From Azolla caroliniana (taxonomy: Eukaryota > Polypodiophyta): a DNA stretch of 64,000 nt. The translations under genes were made by a program, and so were the position numbers. The stretch spans positions 3,844,001-3,908,000 of the forward strand of contig JBHGNT010000007.1 of assembly GCA_043228905.1 (NCBI GenBank), given 5' to 3'. Positions 57,271 through 64,000 of this stretch are shown here, in pieces. A model generated the notes under the pieces. That model had not been told where the DNA came from. It saw only the letters and a program-made list of their open reading frames with translations, and did not search any database. Every line of letters starts with the position of its first letter. Within the stretch, counting starts at the first letter, position 1.

Positions 57271-57654
57271 TGTAAAAAGTAGCGTGCGGAAGCAAGTATT
57301 AAGACCGAACAGAAGGGAGGAAACTCAGGTTTAATGGAGAGCTTGAGCTTACACGGTATACATAGGAGAGACAGAGAGAAAACACAAAAAATATATTCAA
57401 CAATAATACTCAGTCTGTACATAAGACGTGCTCAGTGAGCACTTTTATACAAGTCCTAGAAGGACTGACCGAAGTACTGACAGTACTTCAAGGCTCATTA
57501 AGAGCTCCTACACTAACTCCCAAATATATTCCTCACGGAATATCTTTCCTAACGGCCTCCCGGTTTATGTACTCGGCCTAACCGATCGGTCCCAACCGAT
57601 CCGGTCCTCGGCTTCTTCAGCCGATCCGGCCGATGTTGAGCTTGTCTCTCAACA
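57271..57654 (-). repeat. 5' LTR of copia 3
   Basis: 384 bp, one difference from the 3' LTR. It contains the hairpin GAAGTACTGACAGTACTTC and a TATA-like GTATAAAAG on the minus strand. Confidence 0.95.
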
Positions 57655-57659
57655 ATTGA

Positions 57660-60600
57660 TGTCTGCTTCGGTTGGTATCCCGGTTCAGACGATCTCAGGT
57701 GTTCGCTTCGGTTCGTACCCAGTTCGGATGGTATCCGGTTTTCGCTTGTACTCCCCCTCAAGCTTGGCAAGTTAGGGATCGTCAATTCAAGGTCTGACAT
57801 GAATTGCCGAAGCTTCTCGGTTCCTAGGGCCTTGGTGAAGATGTCAGTTGTCTGAAGATTCGTGTTGATGTGTAGAACATCGACATCTCCGGCCTAAACA
57901 CGCTCTCGAATGAAGTGGTAGTGCACTTCTATATGCTTTCTGTTGCTTCTTACTACTCCAAGATATTGCTCCGCTACTAAGCGAGAAGACAAATCCGGAG
58001 GTCGATCGTCGATCAACTTTGTAACCGGCCCACTCGTCATCCGTGTACCCTTCGAGTCGAATTGGTTTGGCCGATGTGTAGAGGATGTCGTAATCCATTG
58101 TGCCACGCACGTATCGTAATACTCGCTTAGCACAATCAAAATGGATATCTCGTGGAGTTTGCATGAATTGGCTAAGGAGGCCGACCAGATAGTTGAGGTC
58201 AGGTCGAGTGATCGTGAGATAGATGAGGCTCCCAATTAGTTGTCGATATTGGGTCGGCTCGCACTCGTCTGTGCTGGAGTCGGGATCTAGTTTGAGGTTT
58301 CAATCGAGAGGGGTTGCCACAGATTTGCACTCTATCATCCCGAACTTGTATAATAAGTTGAGAATGTAGTGTCGTTGAGAGATCATAATGCCGATCGGAA
58401 TTCGAATTACTTCGATGCCTAGGAAGTAATGAAGTTCCTTCATGCCCGTCATCTTTAATTTGTTGAAGAGGAGGGATTTCACCTTGTTGATGTCGACTAA
58501 ACTTTCTCCTCCAATGACTAGATCATCCACGTATAGGATGATGACAATCGAGCTTCTAGAGTCGTTTCGTATGTAGAGGGAGTTGTCGGATTTCGACATT
58601 TGAAAGCCGATTTGATGAAGATATTGCATAATCTTCGAATGCCAAGCACGCTGTCGTGAAGATTTCCAGCTATACTGTGAAACCGGGGTGGAATGGGCAA
58701 GTCGGTGGTGTGCAACATGTGCACATGTATAGTAGGAAACGATGTATAGAATAAGGGGGAGTATTTTATCCCACATTGTAACGCCCTCCTCTCCTTGGTC
58801 TATAAAAGGAGGGAGGGGTTCCTTGTTAAAGGGTTGCCCATTTTGAGTCGTAAGGGTATACCATTTTGTAGAGGGTCTTTCTTTTGTTAAAGGTTTCTAG
58901 GGTTAGCAACTTCCTGTTTTCTTTTCTTCTTCTTCTCCTTCTTGAGAAGTCGGGCGCCGTAGCTATGGCAACAAAGTTGTTAGGTTAACTTCTCTTCTTC
59001 TGAGTGTAGCGAGCTCGAAGCCATGGTTGTATCTCTTCCCTTATTATGTATATAATCGTATCTGTTTGTGCATATTGGTGTATTCGGTGGTGTCGGGAGC
59101 ACAACCCTTTCTTGTTTCCTGTTTGTATACGAGTCGGTGTCGCGCACATGCTCTCTCTCTCTTCTCTCTCTCCCTCTCGTGTTCGATTATCTCCGGGTCG
59201 TGTCCGGAGTCGGTTTTCCCGGCATCCCTTTCTCCCTCATCTGAGACCCCCGTGGTCCGCCCTTTCGACACGCACGCGCATAATAACACGACAATGCGGT
59301 GCTTGCTTGAGGCCGTAGAGAGGCTTCTTGAGTTGGCACACGACTTTCGGATGAGTACGCGATCCGAAGTCGGGTGGTTGTACCATGTATACCTCCTCTT
59401 CTAATTCACCTTGAAGAAAGACGTTCTTTACGTCCATCTGATGGAGGTGCCACCCTTTTGCCGCTGCGAGTGCAATTACGGTCCGCATAGTCATCATCTT
59501 TGCCACTGGAGCAAATTTCTCTTCATAGTCGACTCCATGTAATTGTGCGTATCCTTTCTCTACGAGTCAAGCTTTGTAGCAGTTTATGGAGCCATCGACG
59601 TTATACTTCACCTTGTAGATCCATCTGCAATCGATCGCCTTCTTGTGCGGTGAGTGGGGAACCAGATCCCATGTTTCGTTCTTGCAAAGTGCCTGCATCT
59701 CCTCATTCATTGCTTCGACCCATCGCGGGTCCTTCATGGCTTCGGAAAATGTTTTCGGCTCCCGTACTGTTGCTACCTTCATCATAAAGGTGTAATGGTA
59801 CGCCATATAATCGTTGTAGCCGAATCGGCTTACGGGGTTCTTTTCACGGTAGATCGGCGAAGCTTCTCATTTGCGGAGCTTCTTGCTCCATTTGTCCGGA
59901 TGTCAAGGCCTTTGAACTCACTATCGAGGGAGTGAGTCGATTCGTTGCCGTCGAAGTGATTGTCTTCATACTCTGGCATTTTCGCCTTCCCTTTGTCTAG
60001 CTTCGGACTTGGCCGAGATGTGCTTTGATTGCTCGGAGGTTCTTGTGGCCCACTAAGCCTTGTCGTAATCGGGCTTTCTTTGAGCATGCACGTAAGCCGA
60101 TCTTCGACTTCTATCTCTATTTCGGCGGATTTTGGGTCGAGCGGAATCAGAGTCGAAGTTGTCTCTAGTGTGTACTAGGATGTGGACTCATAAAAAACGA
60201 CATCTCGACTTACTCGAGATTTTTGAGTTGAGGGGTTATAGCACTTGTACCCCTTTTGCTCCAGTGAGTATCCTACGAGGATACATTTCTCCGACTTCAG
60301 GTCGAGCTTTTGTTGCTTCTCGTCGGGGATGTGCACATATGCAATGGAGCCGAATATCCGAACATGTGATAGGTTCGTCTTCTTTCCAAAAAACTTCTCG
60401 TGCAGAGTAAGTTCGTGCACACTCGATGTTGTACACCGATTCATGAGGTATATGGTCGTGTTAGCCGCATCTGCCTAGTACGACTTTGGTGGGTGCTTTT
60501 CTTTCATCATGGCCCGTGCTACTTCGAGGATGTGCCGATTCTTTCATTCGGAAACTCTGTTCTGTTGTGGCGTATGTCGACACGAAAACTATCGCCAAAT

Positions 60601-62340
60601 TCCTTCTTTCTGTAGAAAAGCCGAAAATTCGTCGGAGAAGTACTCCTTTCCTCCATCCGACCGAAGACATCGTACATGTCGGCCCATGGCTTTCTTGACT
60701 TCATTCTTAGATTTTTGGATGTGTCTGAAGATCCAGGTGTGTCTGGAGAAGTCGTTGATGAAGGCCACGTAGTATCGACATCCGCCGAATGTAGTCGTTT
60801 GAGCCGGTCCCCATACATCGGAATGAATTACATTAAGTACGCCTTTGCTCATGTTCCGCTCCTTTGGAAATGGGTGCCGATGTTGCTTGCCGAATTGGCA
60901 AGCGGCACACACGCCTTCAATCCCTTTCTCCTTGAATGTCGGGAGCCCGATGAGGACTCCTTTCGATTGCATTGCCTTGAGCTTTTGGAGGTTGATATGG
61001 CCAATCCACTTGTGCCATAACTCTATGTCAGAATCGGATTTCATGCCGTTTGCGAACATGGCCGATTTCATCTCGTGCGAGTAGAGAATGAACATTCGGC
61101 CCTCTCTTCATCCACGAGCGATGAGTCAGCCCTCTTTTTCGATGAAGCAACCGCCTTGATTAAATCGTACTTGCATCCCTTGCTCAACAATTTGGCCGAT
61201 GGAGACCAAATTCTTCATAATGGTTGGTACATGCAAGACATTCTTAATAAAATTTTGGTTACCTTCTGTGCCAAATGGGACATTGCCGATATGTCGAATC
61301 GGATGCGTAGTGTCATCTCCAGTTTCGACATAGCTGGGTCGGTCCGACTCTCGAAGTTCTCAGAACCATTCTTGATGAGACGTCATATGGTTTGAGGCAT
61401 TGGAGTCGATGAACCATACGTCTTCTAGAGTAGATGCACTATTCGAAGTAGAAGCCGACATAGAATTTGCTCTATGTCTCATCATGAACATTCTGCCACG
61501 ATCGTCATAGTCAGAGTTGGTGGCGTAATTCGTGAGTTGTCGGCTAATGGAAGCCGACTCACATATCTTCTTACGACACTCTTCTTCGTGGTGACCGATT
61601 TTCCGCAATATCCACATTAAACTGAGTTTTGTCGGCTTAGACCAGAATGGAAGCTCCCCCTTCTTCCGAAGGTTCCTCAATGGCTTCCATCTTGATGCCG
61701 AAATTGGGAGTTGTTTTCGTAGGTCGGACCCCGTCCACCTCGTCCTTGACCAAATCGGCCTCTTCTTGTACGACCACATCCTCTTTCTCCGTTCGAGTGT
61801 GAGTAAAGAATGTGGCCTTCCGAGGCGTTGCTCCTTGTCCGAATGTGGTTTTCTTCGACCAACAACATGGATTGAAGATCAAAGAAAGAGGGAGGATTCT
61901 CCCGTGCTTGTACGATGGTCCTCATCGCGCTGAACCGTGGTGCAAGGCCGTCAAGGCCTATTTGCACCATTTCGTCATCCTCCATGTTGACACTTATCGA
62001 GTCGAGTAAATCACAAAGCTCCTTTAACTCTTGGCGGTTGTGTTGGCGGTGAAAATCTTTTATAGATTCTCCCATGCTTCCTTTGGTGTCTCGGCTTCTA
62101 GAATGTAGCCGAGCATGTGGTCATGGACACATGTCGTCAAGCAATACATCACTCGGCTTGCCGCTTGCTCCCATTTGCATAGTTGGCGTCTTTCGGGTCA
62201 GTTCGGTTTTCTTGTGCTCCTTTGATGTAACCCCAATAGCCTTGGCTGACAAGGTATTGGTGCATCTTGTACACCCAAAATGCAAAGTTATTTCGACCTA
62301 GCTTCTCGCTAGGGAGAGCACTCCCCATTTGAGTATTCAT
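57660..62340 (-). pseudogene. copia 4 gag-pol
   Basis: Starts at ATG 62340 (MNTQMGSALPSEKLG). Gag is broken soon after YANGSKRQAE. Protease reads VWFIDSNASNHM near 61400 (DSN instead of DSG). Integrase is at 61095-60175 (SDVWGPAQTTTFGG, CLRSDGGKEYFSDEF). Reverse transcriptase is at 59806-58300 (HQMDVKNVFLQGE, YVDDLVIGG near 58530), split by a solo LTR at KQAPRAWH. RNase H and the end are at 58235-57660. Many stops; not functional. Confidence 0.88.
58652..59293 (+). mobile_element. solo LTR in copia 4 reverse transcriptase (642 bp)
   Basis: TGTCGTGAAGATTTCC to TAACACGACA. It is flanked by ACGC (58648-58651) and ATGC (59294-59297). Removing it restores the copia codons for KQAPRAWH. A TATA box TCTATAAAAGG is near 58799. 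It is in the same family as 2043-2567. Confidence 0.9.
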
Positions 62341-62488
62341 TGTTGATGAAGATTTCGTCCTTCTTTTCTTTTCCTTCTCTCTCGAATACAATCTATGTAG
62401 TTGTATTATGATAGCGATGGACCAGTTCCTCTCGAACATGAACGTAGAACACAACACACACGGATGGGCTAGATCAAGCTACCAAACC

Positions 62489-62500
62489 GCTCTGATACCA
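62489..62500 (-). other. primer-binding site of copia 4
   Basis: Minus strand TGGTATCAGAGC next to the LTR at 62501. Confidence 0.93.
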
Positions 62501-62958
62501 TGTAAAAAATCGGGTATGATTCTTGTGCGATGGAAGAGATGTGTATTATGTGTATGTGTGAGAGGAATTAAGGAGAGAAGAGAGAACACAAGATAGATAG
62601 AAAAGGGAATACTCAAGAAGAAGGTTTATATTCACGAGGAGAATAAGAATTACAAAATGTAGCATTACAAGGAGTCACAACCGACTTAGTATGAAGTATG
62701 AGGGTGTTTTATATATAGTCGCCCTCTCTCTTCATTAACTAACTACAACAACCACTCTCTCTTAGAGAATGTGAAGACTCATAGTCATGGGGAATATGTA
62801 ATTCATTAGTTATGTGTTATAGAAAATCATTATATGACACATAGTTAATGTGTAGAGAGTAGTGAGAGAGTAGTGGTGTGACTCTTGATCTTTGAGTAAT
62901 CATAGATTCTCAAAAGGTGTGTTCACATGTTGCACTATGTTTAGCTTGATTCTCAACA
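62501..62958 (-). repeat. 5' LTR of copia 4 (458 bp)
   Basis: The plus strand reads TGTAAAAAATCGG to TTCTCAACA. It is clearly diverged from the 3' LTR at 51529-51979, so it is older than copia 3. Confidence 0.92.
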
Positions 62959-62963
62959 AGGAC

Positions 62964-63180
62964 TTACACCTTTGTACCTATATTCTACTCACACATGTGC
63001 TCCTTTGCACATGAGGTGTATATATACCTCATTGTGGGTATTTTTGTATTCGATGATGCTTTTTAATATTGTTAATCATCCCCCATCTTGTCTCGTTGTT
63101 CATAAGTGTTCTTTCTCTCTTCCTATCACACTCTCACATACATACACACACATCACATAATCTTCCGCCGCTTAATCACA
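62964..63180 (+). repeat. right part of the copia 5 3' LTR
   Basis: The sequence continues the copia 5 LTR after copia 4. It includes a TATATATACC box near 63019 and an end ATCTTCCGCCGCTTAATCACA, typical of copia LTRs. The exact end is inferred. Confidence 0.6.
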
Positions 63181-63546
63181 TAATTAGGTACTAATTAACC
63201 CGTACTTAATTACCTTATTATTACCAAAGATATTTTACTCAACTTCTCCACTGTCTAACGTTTTGCTTTCTATTGTTTCTATTACAATTGACATGACATT
63301 GTGCCTTTTTGTTTTTTAATTCTACTTGGCAGGATTAAGATCAATGTCAATAGAGGACTGACATTTTGGTTTGTGAATGTGATAGAATATGTCACTGGAA
63401 AACAAAGGATAAAGGAGCATTCAAACGAGGTTGGGGGTTCAAATCTACTAGTTTATCCAGTAGTTACGCATAAATTACAACATGTCACCACAATAGAATG
63501 TGGACTTGTCAACCCATACTAGATGCCTCAACGATTGATAGTGCGT
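63181..63546. other. unassigned AT-rich sequence
   Basis: No homology recognised. The 73-codon frame at 63301-63522 has no domain, repeat or codon pattern that supports it as a gene. Confidence 0.5.
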
Positions 63547-64000
63547 TGTCGTGGGGAAATCCGGCTACGGGGAGAAAGAAAATTGAAGAGTGCGGTGTCA
63601 TGAAGAATTTCGACCAGAGGCGGAAACCGGGAAATATTGGCTACATCGGCGGGGTGCAGCATGTGCGCTCACCCTTGTACATTTAGTGTGAATAACGAGG
63701 GCGCCATAAAGAGTAATCAAGTCGGGACAAGAATCCCATGTAATAAGGGATTTATCCCACGATGCTACGGATCCCTCTCCTTGTCCTATAAAAGGAAGGG
63801 AGCGCCCTTGGTGAAGGGGTTGCCCATTTTTGGTAGTAGGGTATACTGTTAGAGGAGGAAACATTCTCTCTTCTTCTTTCTTTTCTCTGGTTTTAGGGTT
63901 TCTTCTTGGTCTCCTTTGCTTCTTCTTCGTCACTCTATGAGTCTAGCTTGATACCTGCAGGTTCTGTATCTGCCATGTCTGCTGTGCAAGACCCCGCTCG
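63547..64000 (+). mobile_element. start of gypsy-type LTR(s), running off the window
   Basis: TGTCGTGGGGAAATCC begins at 63547, preceded by GCGT. A second start TGTCATGAAGAATTTCG is at 63596, preceded by GCGG. From 63596 on, the sequence follows the solo LTR family at 58652, including a TATA box CCTATAAAAGG near 63786 and GGGTTGCCCATTTT. The upstream bases are not a polypurine tract, so this is a 5' or solo LTR, perhaps one inside another. Confidence 0.75.

Larger units (their letters stand above)
52021..57654 (-). mobile_element. complete copia element 3 (5,634 bp, young)
   Basis: LTRs of 384 bp (52021-52404 and 57271-57654) differ at a single base by eye (ACACAGG versus ACATAGG). ATTGA is duplicated at 52016-52020 and 57655-57659. 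The primer site is intact (57259-57270). It is the youngest insertion visible. Confidence 0.96.
51529..62958 (-). mobile_element. complete copia element 4 with copia 3 nested inside
   Basis: LTRs at 51529-51979 (3') and 62501-62958 (5'). AGGAC flanks at 51524-51528 and 62959-62963. The primer site is at 62489-62500. Copia 3 is inserted close to its 3' end (52021-57654) and a solo LTR in its reverse transcriptase (58652-59293). It is a related but separate copia lineage from 1, 2, 3 and 6. Its frame also ends in a VELEGAC-stop pattern inside the LTR. Confidence 0.93.

Noticed and set aside
63425-63460. tRNA/SINE B-box-like GGTTCAAATC
   Set aside because: No matching A-box at the right distance and no cloverleaf; a ten-base match is weak.

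Overview
This is a gene-poor, retrotransposon-packed piece of a nuclear genome, almost certainly from a land plant. The evidence is Ty1/copia elements with a primer site complementary to initiator tRNA-Met (TGGTATCAGAGC), Ty3/gypsy elements, a LINE relic, TATA boxes, GT-AG introns and solo LTRs. I cannot name the species. No bacterial operon, rRNA, tRNA or CRISPR array is present.

Layout. 1-1122: tandem repeats and the right end of an LTR. 1123-4154: copia element 1 (minus strand), holding a solo LTR. 4155-4975: LINE reverse-transcriptase relic. 4976-6610: AT-rich DNA and a decayed gypsy gag. 6705-10298: charged-protein remnants, a duplicated 414-bp block, and a 48-bp minisatellite split by a solo LTR. 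10080-13757 (minus): a decayed multi-exon gene joining a ParB-like region to a permuted DNA methyltransferase; this is the only non-retroelement gene I recognise. 13925-22325: copia 5, interrupted by a complete gypsy element (B, 14726-21652). 22326-26801: the 3' LTR of copia 4 and part of copia 3. 26802-28652: a different gypsy relic (D). 28653-36779: copia 6, interrupted by a rearranged gypsy element (A, 30597-34496). 36774-46822: gypsy element A', interrupted by copia 2 (41113-46754) and a 163-bp mini-element. 46823-46922: 100 N. 46923-56004: a repeat of 17720-26801 that looks base-for-base identical. 52021-57654: complete copia 3 with an uninterrupted 1,599-codon ORF, nested in copia 4 (51529-62958), itself nested in the LTR of copia 5, which ends near 63180. 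63547-64000: new gypsy-type LTR starts.

How the parts relate. The copia elements (1, 2, 3 and 6, with 4 and 5 as relatives) make 5-bp target duplications. Their single gag-pol frame runs through the polypurine tract and stops inside the LTR. The gypsy-type LTRs share TGTCGTG...CGACA ends and make 4-bp target duplications that nearly always contain a central CG. Nesting gives relative ages: copia 5 is older than gypsy B and copia 4, copia 4 is older than copia 3, gypsy A' is older than copia 2, and copia 6 is older than gypsy A. The 9,082-bp duplication beside the gap suggests that the order of sequence blocks in this assembly is partly wrong.
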